From assembly GCA_944323265.1 (NCBI GenBank), contig CALURX010000010.1, positions 1 to 58,235 of the forward strand: 58,235 nucleotides of DNA, given 5' to 3'. The DNA comes from Candidatus Gastranaerophilales bacterium. GTDB taxonomy: Bacteria > Cyanobacteriota > Vampirovibrionia > Gastranaerophilales > Gastranaerophilaceae. Numbering within the stretch: the stretch's first letter is position 1; every line of letters begins with the position of its first letter. The position numbers were made by a program, and so were the translations under genes. This document shows positions 42,316-52,117 of the stretch, piece after piece. The notes beneath the pieces were generated by a model. That model saw only the letters and a list, made by a program, of their open reading frames with translations, was not told the origin of the DNA and did no database searches.

Positions 42316-43544
42316 TGTTTCAAATTTTCCTTGTTAATTATTACTTTAATAATAGTTTGTTCTACAACTTCTCCCATCTTATCTTCGCCATCAAATTCTT
42401 GTTCAGCCCATAATCTTCCATTTGTACCAACATGTCTTAACAAATCAGGACTGTTTATAATGTTGTACAATTCTTCTGCCATTTTCTCAGGAAGCGGATT
42501 TACAAGAAATACATTATCTCTGCTACCTCCGTATTTAGATTCTGCACCTTCCATATCAAGGTCAACAACCGGTAATCCGCAGTGCATCATTTCATAGGGA
42601 ACTAAACTCGGGTTTGTTGTAGAAAATACAATGCCTAAATCCGCACTTCTATATAAATTAGCTAAGTCTTCTAAAGTGGGTAACAAGCCTTTCACTTCTG
42701 CATCAAAAGGAATTGAGTTAACCTTATCAGAACCAAATAAAATAATTTTAACCTCTGGAGCTCTCTTTTTTAGGATTTCTAAAGCCTGAATGCCAATTTC
42801 ATAACACCTTCTTGGCATTTCAGGTTTTGCAAAAAATACTATTTTCTTAGAATTAGTGTTTTTCGTTTCTTTTACATAATAAATGGATTTGTCTACTGGA
42901 AATTGAAAATACTCTGCCTGTGCATTATATTTTTTTATTAAGAAATTTTTACACCAGGGCCCCGAACAAATATGAAAAAATCCTAGCCTATAGGTATTTT
43001 CCGCCATTATATATTGGGTTGACATTGGAGAAAAAGAGGGCTCAAAATCCTGTACAAAATAAAATGGATAGCTTATTTTTTCAATATTATTTTTAAGACA
43101 ATAAGCCGTTTCCCACCAAGTAGCAATCGCAACATCATGGTATCCCAGCTGACCTTCATAACAGATAAAAGGAATATCTCCCATATCATAAAACCAAGAA
43201 CTAACATTTTGTTTTACTATGTCAGCAGGTTCCAATAAATCTGTGTAATAAACGGTTATTTTATGTCCTTGTTCTTTTAAATATTTCACTGCCCTATAAA
43301 TATTGCGATGACCGCCACTACCCTTAATAGGAGGTGGTACAATAAAAGCAATATTTAAGCACGATGTGTTTACATCAGAGCTCTTTGCTCTTTTAAATAC
43401 TTGGTTCATATACTGCTTATTTTGCAAAGATTCTCGCGAAATCTCTACATTTTGAAATTTTTGGGCTATTTTGACACCAAATATTTTTATTATTATATGA
43501 TTATTATCTTGTCTTATGGAAAAAACTTGTTCTAATAAACGCAT
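42312..43544 (-). CDS. Glycosyltransferase, GT4-like
   Basis: 410 residues. Near the start NHIIIKIFGVKIAQKF (the locus motif). IAFIVPPPIKGSGGHRNIYRAVKYLKEQGHKITVYY resembles rhamnosyltransferase-like GT4 enzymes, and IVFFAKPEMPRRCYEIGIQALEIL plus VPYEMMHCGLPVVDLDMEGAESKY complete the GT-B signature. Overlaps the acyltransferase gene by 13 bases. Confidence 0.83.
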   Translation of the reverse strand: MRLLEQVFSIRQDNNHIIIKIFGVKIAQKFQNVEISRESLQNKQYMNQVFKRAKSSDVNTSCLNIAFIVPPPIKGSGGHRNIYRAVKYLKEQGHKITVYYTDLLEPADIVKQNVSSWFYDMGDIPFICYEGQLGYHDVAIATWWETAYCLKNNIEKISYPFYFVQDFEPSFSPMSTQYIMAENTYRLGFFHICSGPWCKNFLIKKYNAQAEYFQFPVDKSIYYVKETKNTNSKKIVFFAKPEMPRRCYEIGIQALEILKKRAPEVKIILFGSDKVNSIPFDAEVKGLLPTLEDLANLYRSADLGIVFSTTNPSLVPYEMMHCGLPVVDLDMEGAESKYGGSRDNVFLVNPLPEKMAEELYNIINSPDLLRHVGTNGRLWAEQEFDGEDKMGEVVEQTIIKVIINKENLKQ

Positions 43545-44314
43545 ACACCCTCCATTTGAAGATTTTTTCTGGGATTATTGGTATGTCTATATGAATCATT
43601 AACATAAAATGACCAGCCGATATTAGTTTTTCTAATGTCTGCTGGAGCTCCTGCAATAAGGACATTTGATTCTGTGAATTCTTTATTTACAATACTACGC
43701 ATTCCTACAACACAATTATTTAAAATTCTTGCCTTGTTTAAAAACACAGTATCCTCGCAAATCCAATTGTTATCACCAATTGAAATACCGCGTTCTTTAT
43801 TTATTTGTTCCATTGTTGATAAATCATATATTAGGTGATCCGTAATTCCCTTAATATGAATATTCCTTGCAAATACGTTATTATTTCCTATTGACGTACT
43901 TCCATCCAATGTTGTTGGCAAGACAATTTCAACGGCGCCGTTAAAAAGATTATTATCTCCTATAACAAAAGAAGATTTAGACAAAGAGCCGGGAGCATTA
44001 TAGCCGGTTATAAATATCCCCGGATTATTTATTGTATTATTTTTCCCAAACTCAAAAATAAAATTATCTACTCGTAAGTCAATAAAAATACCGCCTGTTC
44101 CATCAAAACAGTTCAATTTTATAGTGTTTCCCTTTCCTTTAATATCTAATTTTATATTCAATTTTTCATCGAGCTCAAAAATACGCTTGCCATCAAGAAA
44201 TATTTCATTGTTTAAAAACATTTTTCTGTTTTCAAAGTTCTTTCTTTGCTGCCTAAGCTTATTTCTTATCCCTCTTACAAATAGCTCTATATCATACAAT
44301 ACAGGTATTTTCAT
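43532..44314 (-). CDS. Hexapeptide-repeat acyltransferase of the glycan locus
   Basis: 260 residues from ATG 44314, where AGAGGAA is seven bases upstream and the start overlaps the preceding stop (ATGA); the ATG at 44320 is too near the ribosome site. Left-handed beta-helix repeats (FVIGDNNLFNGAVEIVLP, SIGNNNVFARNIHIKG, SIGDNNWICEDTVFL, CVVGMRSIVNKEF). Similar in layout to the acyltransferase at 7339-8001. Likely O-acetylates a sugar. Confidence 0.83.
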   Translation of the reverse strand: MKIPVLYDIELFVRGIRNKLRQQRKNFENRKMFLNNEIFLDGKRIFELDEKLNIKLDIKGKGNTIKLNCFDGTGGIFIDLRVDNFIFEFGKNNTINNPGIFITGYNAPGSLSKSSFVIGDNNLFNGAVEIVLPTTLDGSTSIGNNNVFARNIHIKGITDHLIYDLSTMEQINKERGISIGDNNWICEDTVFLNKARILNNCVVGMRSIVNKEFTESNVLIAGAPADIRKTNIGWSFYVNDSYRHTNNPRKNLQMEGVCVY

Positions 44315-45360
44315 AAACATTTCCTCTTAAATTTCAAAACCATCAGCCCAAACAAGTACACCTTTATCAATCCGACGGTTTCAACAACCTTACCGATTGG
44401 AACAAGCCCAAACAATGACACAGGGGTTACGTAGAGATATTTTTTTTCAATCCCTTTATAACGCTTCCTGCACAAGAGCTCTAGTGTATACAGACCATAG
44501 GTATTAAGCTCCATTTGTTCAAACAGCTCATAAGCATACGCAAGAAGCAAAACTTTATCGGATTTTTTGCAGTGACTTAATGCTATCTGTATCCAATTTG
44601 CATAAATCTTGGCAAACAGCTCGCTGTTTCTGTTAAAATTTCCGGCAGCCCTGAGGCTTTCATACAAATAATAACATCCCCTCAAATGGTCTTTTACCGC
44701 CTCATATTCCTGATGATAAGTCTTTGTCATGCCGGAATCGCGGCGCTGATTATAATTGTAAAGATTTTCTTGTAAATAATACGCTGCATTCGAAGCCATT
44801 ACGTACTGAAAATAAAACGGAAAATCTTCGTACTGCATATTCTCCGGGAAACGGATTTTAAATTTGTCTATTATCGATTTTCTAAAAACTTTATTCCACA
44901 CATGAACATTGGTTTTTAATATCACGTCATCGCTCACGGAAACTCCGCCTCTGAATTTCGGGCTCAAGTAGTCCGCAAGCCCCTTGGTAATTAATTCCTC
45001 ATCCCCGACAACATTCGCGCCAAAAACGACAAAATCAGCACCTGTCTCAAAACCGTTCATAGCTTTTTCAAATGTATCAGGCTCTATCCAATCGTCGCTG
45101 TCAACAAATGTCACAAACTCACCTTTCGCGACATCCAAACCTGCATTCCTTGCGCCTCCAAGCCCTTTCTTGATATCCTTCAAGACTTTAACTCTTCTGT
45201 CCTTAGCATATTCATCACAAAGCCTATGTTCTGCCTCGTCGCCATCTGATACCAGAATAACTTCAACATCTTTATAACCCTGCGTCAAAATGCTTTCCAT
45301 ACATTTAGGCAAATACTCCGATGTCTTATACACTGGCACTATCACGCTTAGTTTAGCCAT
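44311..45360 (-). CDS. Glycosyltransferase family 2
   Basis: 349 residues. LSVIVPVYKTSEYLPKCMESILTQGYKDVEVILVSDGD and KGLGGARNAGLDVAKGEFVTFVDSDDWIEPDTFEKAM (DSDD metal site) are classic GT2-A. The second half is helical with a hydrophobic C-terminus. Overlaps the gmhA-like gene by eight bases. Confidence 0.92.
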   Translation of the reverse strand: MAKLSVIVPVYKTSEYLPKCMESILTQGYKDVEVILVSDGDEAEHRLCDEYAKDRRVKVLKDIKKGLGGARNAGLDVAKGEFVTFVDSDDWIEPDTFEKAMNGFETGADFVVFGANVVGDEELITKGLADYLSPKFRGGVSVSDDVILKTNVHVWNKVFRKSIIDKFKIRFPENMQYEDFPFYFQYVMASNAAYYLQENLYNYNQRRDSGMTKTYHQEYEAVKDHLRGCYYLYESLRAAGNFNRNSELFAKIYANWIQIALSHCKKSDKVLLLAYAYELFEQMELNTYGLYTLELLCRKRYKGIEKKYLYVTPVSLFGLVPIGKVVETVGLIKVYLFGLMVLKFKRKCL

Positions 45361-45934
45361 ATATAAGCTCCTTTACGTCAGCCTTGGAAGTCATTACACT
45401 ATGAATCATGTGACAAATCATTATATGGATGTCTTCGCTTACCTGCATATTGTTTATATTGGCATTAATAGAGTGTCTGCATATTTTACGCAAAACTCCG
45501 CCGTCATAACCTGTAAGCCCAATGGTTACAGCTCCTTTTGAATTTGCATACTCTATTGCTTTCAATATATTTTTTGAATTTCCGCTGCCGGAGATTCCGA
45601 TAACTACATCATCCTCGTTTAAAAAATTCTTCAATTGCTCCACAAAAATATCTTCATAACTTATATCGTTAGAATACGCCATCATTGTAGGAATGTTGTC
45701 ATTCAGGCATATAACCTTAAAACGCTTGTCTTTGCCGTAACTCATTCCTTTATTAAAATCGCATACAAAATGACTTGCAGTAGATGCAGAACCGCCATTT
45801 CCCATTATATAAATACATCTCCCTTTATCTCGTGCATTAAGCAGAATGTTTATAAAGGTTTCAAGCTCCGTTCTGTCAAGGTTATCCAGAGTTTGTTTTA
45901 ACAGCTGAAAATAATTGTTTATTGATGTCCGCAT
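45353..45934 (-). CDS. gmhA: Sedoheptulose-7-phosphate isomerase (GmhA-like)
   Basis: 193 residues. SIS domain with IMGNGGSASTASHFVCDFNKG (about 43-64) and VIGISGSGNSKNIL. First step of heptose synthesis from sedoheptulose 7-phosphate. One base separates it from hddA upstream. With the kinase, phosphatase and guanylyltransferase in the neighbouring genes this makes GDP-D-glycero-D-manno-heptose. Confidence 0.92.
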   Translation of the reverse strand: MRTSINNYFQLLKQTLDNLDRTELETFINILLNARDKGRCIYIMGNGGSASTASHFVCDFNKGMSYGKDKRFKVICLNDNIPTMMAYSNDISYEDIFVEQLKNFLNEDDVVIGISGSGNSKNILKAIEYANSKGAVTIGLTGYDGGVLRKICRHSINANINNMQVSEDIHIMICHMIHSVMTSKADVKELIYG

Positions 45935-46939
45935 CTACACTACACTCCTATATAAGTTTGCTTTGTTATAATAAATTACACTCGTGCCTTTGTTATCAAA
46001 TTTAAAATCAATTTCTTTAAGATCCGAAAGAGCACGCCTTACACGGCTTCGGTGTTGTTCTTCTACATAAAACAACAAGAAGCCTCCGCCGCCTGCTCCA
46101 AGAAGTTTGCCTCCGAGAGCGCCGTTTTTTATCGCTAAATCGTAGTAATAATCTATATCCTGATTACTGATTCCGTTTGCAAGTTCTTTTTTATACATCC
46201 AGCCTGTATGGAGAATTTCGCCCATTGCATTGGTATTACCTTTGAGAAGTTCTTCTTTCAAATCTTTTGAGAGCTGAACCATTTTATGCAGATTCTTAAT
46301 TTTTGCCTCATCGTTTGTTGTATTTTTCTTTTGCTCGGCTAAAATACTTCCTGCTGCACGAGTTGTTCCTGTATAAAACATTAAAAGATTTTTCTCCAAA
46401 ACGTGATAAGCGTCTGATTGAAGATAGAGTTTTTCCACATCTACAACGCCGTCTTTATAAAACTCAATAAAGTTAAGCCCTCCGCAGGCGCAGGCGTACT
46501 GATCCTGTTTTCCTATCGGCTCTTTCAAGTCCTCAATTTCAACCTTGCATGCCTTCTCCGCAATAACTTCCTTATTCATATATTGGTCTGTGTATGCGTT
46601 ACACAGGTTAATAAGTCCGACTGTAAAAGCTGATGAAGAAGCAAGCCCGGTTCCGGATGGAATATCGGCGCTTGAATTAAAATCAACACCTCTGATACCA
46701 TAATCTTTAAACACAGTCCTTATTATCGGGTGCTGAATTTCATCCACTCCTTTTGCCTGCTCTGTTTTTGAATATTTAAGAAGATATTCATTTTCCTCAA
46801 AATATGGGTGCATGGAAAGATAAATATATTTATTTATGGAAACACTTACGACAGATCCGCCGAACTTTTCATAATAGTTTCTCAAATCGCTTCCGCCGCC
46901 AGCAAAGCTTATTCTAAAAGGGGTTCTTGTGATTATCAT
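45935..46939 (-). CDS. hddA: D-glycero-D-manno-heptose 7-phosphate kinase (HddA-like)
   Basis: 334 residues. GHMP kinase fold: ITRTPFRISFAGGGSDLRNYY at the start, PSGTGLASSSAFTVGLINLC (ATP loop), KLLGAGGGGFLLFYV near the end. HddA makes the alpha-1,7-bisphosphate that GmhB then dephosphorylates. Overlaps the epimerase gene by four bases. Confidence 0.9.
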   Translation of the reverse strand: MIITRTPFRISFAGGGSDLRNYYEKFGGSVVSVSINKYIYLSMHPYFEENEYLLKYSKTEQAKGVDEIQHPIIRTVFKDYGIRGVDFNSSADIPSGTGLASSSAFTVGLINLCNAYTDQYMNKEVIAEKACKVEIEDLKEPIGKQDQYACACGGLNFIEFYKDGVVDVEKLYLQSDAYHVLEKNLLMFYTGTTRAAGSILAEQKKNTTNDEAKIKNLHKMVQLSKDLKEELLKGNTNAMGEILHTGWMYKKELANGISNQDIDYYYDLAIKNGALGGKLLGAGGGGFLLFYVEEQHRSRVRRALSDLKEIDFKFDNKGTSVIYYNKANLYRSVV

Positions 46940-47892
46940 ACCAAAACACCGTCCTTATCTAAAATATATCTTATTGATTTTCTGACAGCCTCATTGGAAG
47001 ATACTTTTGCGCTCCAGCCGAGTTTATGAATTTTATCAAGACTGTAGCTGAAATCCGGAACATCTCCGACCCAGCCCCTGTTTCCGCCGGTATATCTTAT
47101 TGACGCATCAAGCTTCATTTCTTCTATAACCATTTCTGCCATCTCTTTTACGGTTGTCCTTGTCTCAACCCCAAGGTTATAGTAGTTAAACTTTTCATCT
47201 GTTGTTGTCCAAACAAGAATAATCGCATCCACAAGATCTTTTACATAAAGATACGGCTTAATCTGCGTTCCGTCTCCAAGAACTTCAAGCTCTTTCGGGT
47301 TCTTTTTTAACTTGTTTATAAAATCATAGATTGCACCATGTGTCGCTCTTTCTCCAACAACATTAGGAAACCTCGTTATCCATGCTTTAAAGCCGTAATT
47401 CTCGCAAAAGCTTGAAATATACGCTTCTGATGCAAGTTTTGATGCACCATAATGAGAAATAGGGAATAACGGGCCGTAATTTTCACTTACGCTCACGCCT
47501 GTCTCGCCATAGATTGCAGAGGTGGAAGCAAAAACAATATTTTTAACCCCAAACTCCTTCATCGCAAGAAGAACATTGTAAGTCGTTGACAATGTGTTAT
47601 CAAAATCAACATCAGGATTGGCATGACTTTTTGCAATATCAGAGTTTGCAGCCATGTGAAAGACCGTATCAAAATTTCCTTCCTCAAAAAGTTTAAACAA
47701 AGCCGTTTTATCTAAAATATCACCCTTCACAAATTTAAAATTCGGATTTTTTGAAGCCTCTTCAAGATTACTCAGCCGCCCCAAAGACAAGTTATCAAAT
47801 ACCGTAACCTTACAACCGTCATCTAAAAGTCTGTCCGTAAGATGACTTCCTATAAACCCTGCACCACCTGTTACAAGAATATTTTTAGACAT
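46936..47892 (-). CDS. NAD-dependent sugar epimerase/dehydratase
   Basis: 318 residues. Extended SDR fold: TGGAGFIG at 8-15, YGASK active-site pattern, MAANSDIAKSHANP. Resembles UDP-glucose 4-epimerase-like enzymes; its place between HddA and HddC suggests action on the GDP-heptose or another locus sugar. Overlaps the HddC-GmhB gene by eight bases. Confidence 0.88.
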   Translation of the reverse strand: MSKNILVTGGAGFIGSHLTDRLLDDGCKVTVFDNLSLGRLSNLEEASKNPNFKFVKGDILDKTALFKLFEEGNFDTVFHMAANSDIAKSHANPDVDFDNTLSTTYNVLLAMKEFGVKNIVFASTSAIYGETGVSVSENYGPLFPISHYGASKLASEAYISSFCENYGFKAWITRFPNVVGERATHGAIYDFINKLKKNPKELEVLGDGTQIKPYLYVKDLVDAIILVWTTTDEKFNYYNLGVETRTTVKEMAEMVIEEMKLDASIRYTGGNRGWVGDVPDFSYSLDKIHKLGWSAKVSSNEAVRKSIRYILDKDGVLV

Positions 47893-49159
47893 TCTTATCT
47901 CCTTTTATAATATATTCAACTGCTTGTACTAAATTTTTCGCACAAAAATCCGCCCCCAAGCCTTCACCAATTGACACGGTTTTACATCCGGCATTCTTTC
48001 CTGCTTCAATGTCTCTCTTGCTATCACCTATCATCCAGGATGATGATAAGTCTATATTCATATCTTTAGCGGCCTGTATAAGCATTCCCGGCTTTGGCTT
48101 TCTGCAAGAACACTCTATCTTTAACTCCGGCACTTCTCCCTCAAAACCTTTTTCAGGGTGATGCGGACAATAATATATTCCACTCAAAAAAGCATGCTCT
48201 TTCCCAAGCAAAGTTTCCATCTTCTTATTAATTTCTTCTGCTTCATTCCGACTGATAAAACCTTTTGCAATCATCGGCTGATTTGTTACAACAACAGCTA
48301 AATAATCACTGTGATTAATCATTTTAATCGCTTCTGCAGCACCTTCCAAAAGTTCAAACCCCTCAACAGAAGGTGAAGAATCCATATCTTTGTTAATCAC
48401 ACCGTCTCTATCAAGAAAAATACAGGAACGTTTGTTAATTTTATTGAGCCTCCGAACTTTTCCGGACAAGAAATCCTGTTTAACCTTTTCAAACCTGTCT
48501 GCAGTCCCCATGTCTTTTATATATTCCGGAGTTCTGTATCCCATAAGACATTCGCCTGATTCTACAAGTTTCTCAAAAATATCCCTGCCAAAATCCTGAG
48601 ACTTATCTTTTTCTATATATTTAAAAATCTTTGGAGAGAAGATATATACAGCCGCATTAACAAGGTTCTGATAAAATTCTCCGTCCTTATGAGGTTTCGG
48701 CAGCATTTTTACAACCCTATTATTATCATCCAGCTCCAGCAAATCGCTGTCATAAGGATGGTCGTTTGGATGCACTATAATCGTCCCTATAGAATCGTAC
48801 CTTTTATCAAATTCAATAAACTCATTTATATCAAAATCCATGACCACATCGCCGTAGAAAACAAGAAATCTCTCCGCCAGTTTCCCCTCTAGAAGTTTTA
48901 TACAACCTGCTGTTCCCAGCGGGTAAGGTTCGACAACATGGTGAATTTTTACACCAAATTTTGTTCCATCTCCAAAATAATCAACAATTTTATCAGAAAG
49001 ATGACCGGATAGGATAAAAATTTCATCTATACCAAATCTTTTAGCTAAACCAATTTGATGCTCCAACAAGGGTTTATCGCCAATTTTCACCATCGGTTTT
49101 GGAATATCTTTAAGCCCCAGCCGGGTTCCTTTTCCTCCGGCTATTATTACAAGCTGCAT
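47885..49159 (-). CDS. HddC-GmhB fusion: heptose-1-phosphate guanylyltransferase and 1,7-bisphosphate phosphatase
   Basis: 424 residues. Residues 1-235 are a nucleotidyltransferase (IIAGGKGTRLG...KPMVKIGDKPLLEH; FYGDVVMDFD metal site). Residues 244-424 are a HAD phosphatase of the GmhB type: FLDRDGVINKD (Asp250, Asp252), the zinc loop CPHHPEKG...CSCRKPKPGM and WMIGDSKRDIEAGKNAGC. In most bacteria these are separate proteins. It is the first gene of the minus-strand locus. Confidence 0.9.
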   Translation of the reverse strand: MQLVIIAGGKGTRLGLKDIPKPMVKIGDKPLLEHQIGLAKRFGIDEIFILSGHLSDKIVDYFGDGTKFGVKIHHVVEPYPLGTAGCIKLLEGKLAERFLVFYGDVVMDFDINEFIEFDKRYDSIGTIIVHPNDHPYDSDLLELDDNNRVVKMLPKPHKDGEFYQNLVNAAVYIFSPKIFKYIEKDKSQDFGRDIFEKLVESGECLMGYRTPEYIKDMGTADRFEKVKQDFLSGKVRRLNKINKRSCIFLDRDGVINKDMDSSPSVEGFELLEGAAEAIKMINHSDYLAVVVTNQPMIAKGFISRNEAEEINKKMETLLGKEHAFLSGIYYCPHHPEKGFEGEVPELKIECSCRKPKPGMLIQAAKDMNIDLSSSWMIGDSKRDIEAGKNAGCKTVSIGEGLGADFCAKNLVQAVEYIIKGDKNV

Positions 49160-49357
49160 TACAACTCCTCAGTATTCATCGTGTTATTTTCAACATTTTG
49201 ATAATTATGTTGAGTATGATAAATTTAATATATCACAATACTTGTAAAATAGATATTAGTCGATAAGTTTTGTTAAATATTCTTAATAATCATTTAAAAT
49301 TCAAATTACATAGGAAGGTTCAAAAATTTTATATATTGTCTGTTCTTTTCTCGTTTT

Positions 49358-52117
49358 TTATAGGCATTTATAAATAAGGTTTTGCTCTTTTAATTCTACA
49401 AATTTTTTATATATGTATGGAATACTGACAGAAATTTCGCCATACTGTTCATCAGGAATAAGACTATAGTCATTTATAAAGTTTTTATCCAGTGAAATTT
49501 TATACTGTCCCGGAGAAATTCCTGAAAAATAATAATTTCCTGCATCATCAACCGTTGAATATGCAACTTCTGCGCCGGTCTCATCATAAAGGGATATGAT
49601 AAAATCTGATATATTCATTTTTCTATTAAAATCATCTGATATAAGAAGTTTTCCTGTTATATTCCCAACAGAACTTTTGAGAGGAAATTCTACTCTTGTT
49701 GTCTTTTGAGGTTCTACATATATATATTCTTCTGATTTTTTTTGCGCAGAGAGATTTGCATGCATATTATCAGAATCAAGACTTACGTCATAAAAACCCT
49801 TTTCAACACTCTGTAAATCACAAAAGCCGTTCCTTTTAGTCATTATCGGATTACTTTTCCAACTAACTTTTATTGGGACATTAGAGACTTTGATATCCTT
49901 ATTATCAAAGATTCCGTTATTATTTTTATCAATATAAGTAACAACTTCAACGAAGCCTTGATTTGGGGATGTTGTTCCGACAGACTGCAAACCGTTATTT
50001 GTAAAAGCAAAGGTATCATTAACTGTAAAATTAATAGAGTGGCGTGCATTTGAGGGAATATACATATTATTAAAAATATAGCCCATTGCGGTATTATATT
50101 GATAATTCAAGCTTACAATCATTCCGGTTTTTGTTCTGTAACCTATGGCAGCACTATAGGTACAGCCGCCGTCTAAGCCCTGATATTTATAGCCGATTCC
50201 GAGCCCGAGGAGAAATCTTTTAAATTCCGGAAACTGATAATTTATCCTTATCATATTATAATCATTTTTCGCCCCGTTTGATTCATAAGATACTGTATCA
50301 TGCCCGAGTTTTATTGCGCCTTTATTTTTGGGCAATCTGTAATTAAGATTTGCATAAGTTGAATTATACGAACTTTTAAAACCGTTTGTTAAACTGTAAT
50401 TTGAAGAATACTGAGTATCATACGCATTCCCCATGTTACCTGCTTCAACAGATAAATTTTGTTTTATATTTTTTGAGAAGTTTAAGTTGTAGTAATAATT
50501 CAAATTATGCCCTATACTATTTTCTCCGTATCTAATATTTCCGTTAAGCCTCATTCTTGCATTACCGAAGATTTTCGCACCGGCATTAAAATATGCTTCA
50601 TCAAACGAGGTTAACCCTCCGGAGTATCTGCTATCAAGATTTGAATAATACCTTGTATAACGCAAATTAGCATTTAAACTATCTTTTGTATATGCAGCAG
50701 CGACTTCCGCACCCAACCTGTCGCATATGAATCCTGAATCGGAGCCTGCTACGTAATAATCCGGAGATTGCTGATAAAGCCTTAGTTTCAATGTGGAATT
50801 TTTATAATCAAAGACATTTTCAAGCGAAAGTGAATATCCAAGATTATAAGGACTATCATTATAATTAAAATCTCTCATTATCGAGGCAGCAGCAAGCGCA
50901 TTCAGACCGTAATACTTATTTTTATACAAATTTAATGTATTAATTAGGCTCAGCCCCTCCATAGTATTTGGGTTTCTGTAAACACCGGACGAGAGAAGAG
51001 AATAATCATTGTTAAAACCTGATATAAACAAGGCATTATCATTTTGTTGGAGAATTTTGTCATAAATTATTTTAGTATCAAGCTTCATATTATCCGAAAG
51101 CCCATATTGACGATTTGCTCCTGCAACAAGCTTTTTGGAAGTCATCTGGTAAATATATCCGTTTGAGCTGAAAAGTCTGTTATTATATCCGGAGATTCCG
51201 GCAAAAATACGGTTTTTAGATTCACCTTTCGTCAGAAATTCTATTTGTTCCTGATTCAGCTGCCTTTTTTCATACTGATTATAGTCAGAAATCTGTGCAC
51301 CTATGAGCATTGTTCCAATTGAATTATATTTATCCCTCAAACCAGACACCTGACCGAGTTCGTAATAATAATCTCTGAATTTATTTTTGTATGTAAAACT
51401 TAAACCTCCAAAAGAGAAAAAACGTTCCGCATAATTGTTTGTATTGAAATTTAGTGCATAATCTCCCTCATACAATTTGCCTTTCAAACTCATACGCGTG
51501 TTATTATTGAACATAACATTATTCTGGCTTGCATTTAAATAAACTTGCTTTGTTGAATCGCTCATCATTGAGTTATTTATCTCAAATGTATCAAATGAAA
51601 ACCTGCCTTTTTCTTTCGGATTTATAGCTTCTTTTACAGGCAGCGAGTCCTCATACGATTCGGCAACGCTCGTTGGGTTTTCTAAAGCCCTGTTCATAAC
51701 ACTCACACATAGTGAGACTGCATCAACCGAAATATTTGAGTCAAAAATTTTAGAGGCAGTATTTTCATCAATAAAAAACTCATCAGCTTCTATAATTCCG
51801 TCCCTCTTGAACTTCGGCTTGGCATCTATCAAAACTCCGTTTAGAAAAATACCCTTTTTACTTACTACAACCTCTTTGTCATCCAAAACGGAAAATTTTA
51901 TTTCCTTGGCAGAATGATTCTCTTTAAATGGAATTTTTAAAATTCTTGCGGTTTGTTTTACCGGCACATAAATTTTGTTAGAAGAGTCCATATAAACTTC
52001 TATATCGCTATAGTCCGATTTGTTAAGTTCAAGCCCGCTTACGGTTGTTTCGTCGCAATATGCACTTATACAACAAGAGAAAAAGAGCAAAGACGCAACA
52101 AACAGACATTTCCACAT
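49358..52117 (-). CDS. Outer-membrane usher-like protein
   Basis: 919 residues. Signal peptide (1-21). Residues 25-135 form a small N-terminal domain (YVPVKQTARILKIPF). About 170-730 is a long beta-barrel of alternating strands rich in Asn/Tyr. The C-terminal 200 residues hold Ig/CnaB-like plug or tail domains (DKNNNGIFDNKDIKVSNVPIK, GNITGKLLISDD). This fits ushers of divergent (alternate) chaperone-usher systems. Its ATG overlaps the upstream pilin stop (TAATG). Confidence 0.75.
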   Translation of the reverse strand: MWKCLFVASLLFFSCCISAYCDETTVSGLELNKSDYSDIEVYMDSSNKIYVPVKQTARILKIPFKENHSAKEIKFSVLDDKEVVVSKKGIFLNGVLIDAKPKFKRDGIIEADEFFIDENTASKIFDSNISVDAVSLCVSVMNRALENPTSVAESYEDSLPVKEAINPKEKGRFSFDTFEINNSMMSDSTKQVYLNASQNNVMFNNNTRMSLKGKLYEGDYALNFNTNNYAERFFSFGGLSFTYKNKFRDYYYELGQVSGLRDKYNSIGTMLIGAQISDYNQYEKRQLNQEQIEFLTKGESKNRIFAGISGYNNRLFSSNGYIYQMTSKKLVAGANRQYGLSDNMKLDTKIIYDKILQQNDNALFISGFNNDYSLLSSGVYRNPNTMEGLSLINTLNLYKNKYYGLNALAAASIMRDFNYNDSPYNLGYSLSLENVFDYKNSTLKLRLYQQSPDYYVAGSDSGFICDRLGAEVAAAYTKDSLNANLRYTRYYSNLDSRYSGGLTSFDEAYFNAGAKIFGNARMRLNGNIRYGENSIGHNLNYYYNLNFSKNIKQNLSVEAGNMGNAYDTQYSSNYSLTNGFKSSYNSTYANLNYRLPKNKGAIKLGHDTVSYESNGAKNDYNMIRINYQFPEFKRFLLGLGIGYKYQGLDGGCTYSAAIGYRTKTGMIVSLNYQYNTAMGYIFNNMYIPSNARHSINFTVNDTFAFTNNGLQSVGTTSPNQGFVEVVTYIDKNNNGIFDNKDIKVSNVPIKVSWKSNPIMTKRNGFCDLQSVEKGFYDVSLDSDNMHANLSAQKKSEEYIYVEPQKTTRVEFPLKSSVGNITGKLLISDDFNRKMNISDFIISLYDETGAEVAYSTVDDAGNYYFSGISPGQYKISLDKNFINDYSLIPDEQYGEISVSIPYIYKKFVELKEQNLIYKCL

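Noticed and set aside
49160-49357. A small RNA or short gene in the gap between the heptose genes and the usher gene
   Set aside because: AT-rich DNA with no convincing hairpin, promoter pair or ribosome-site-led frame; probably the promoter region of the glycan operon only.
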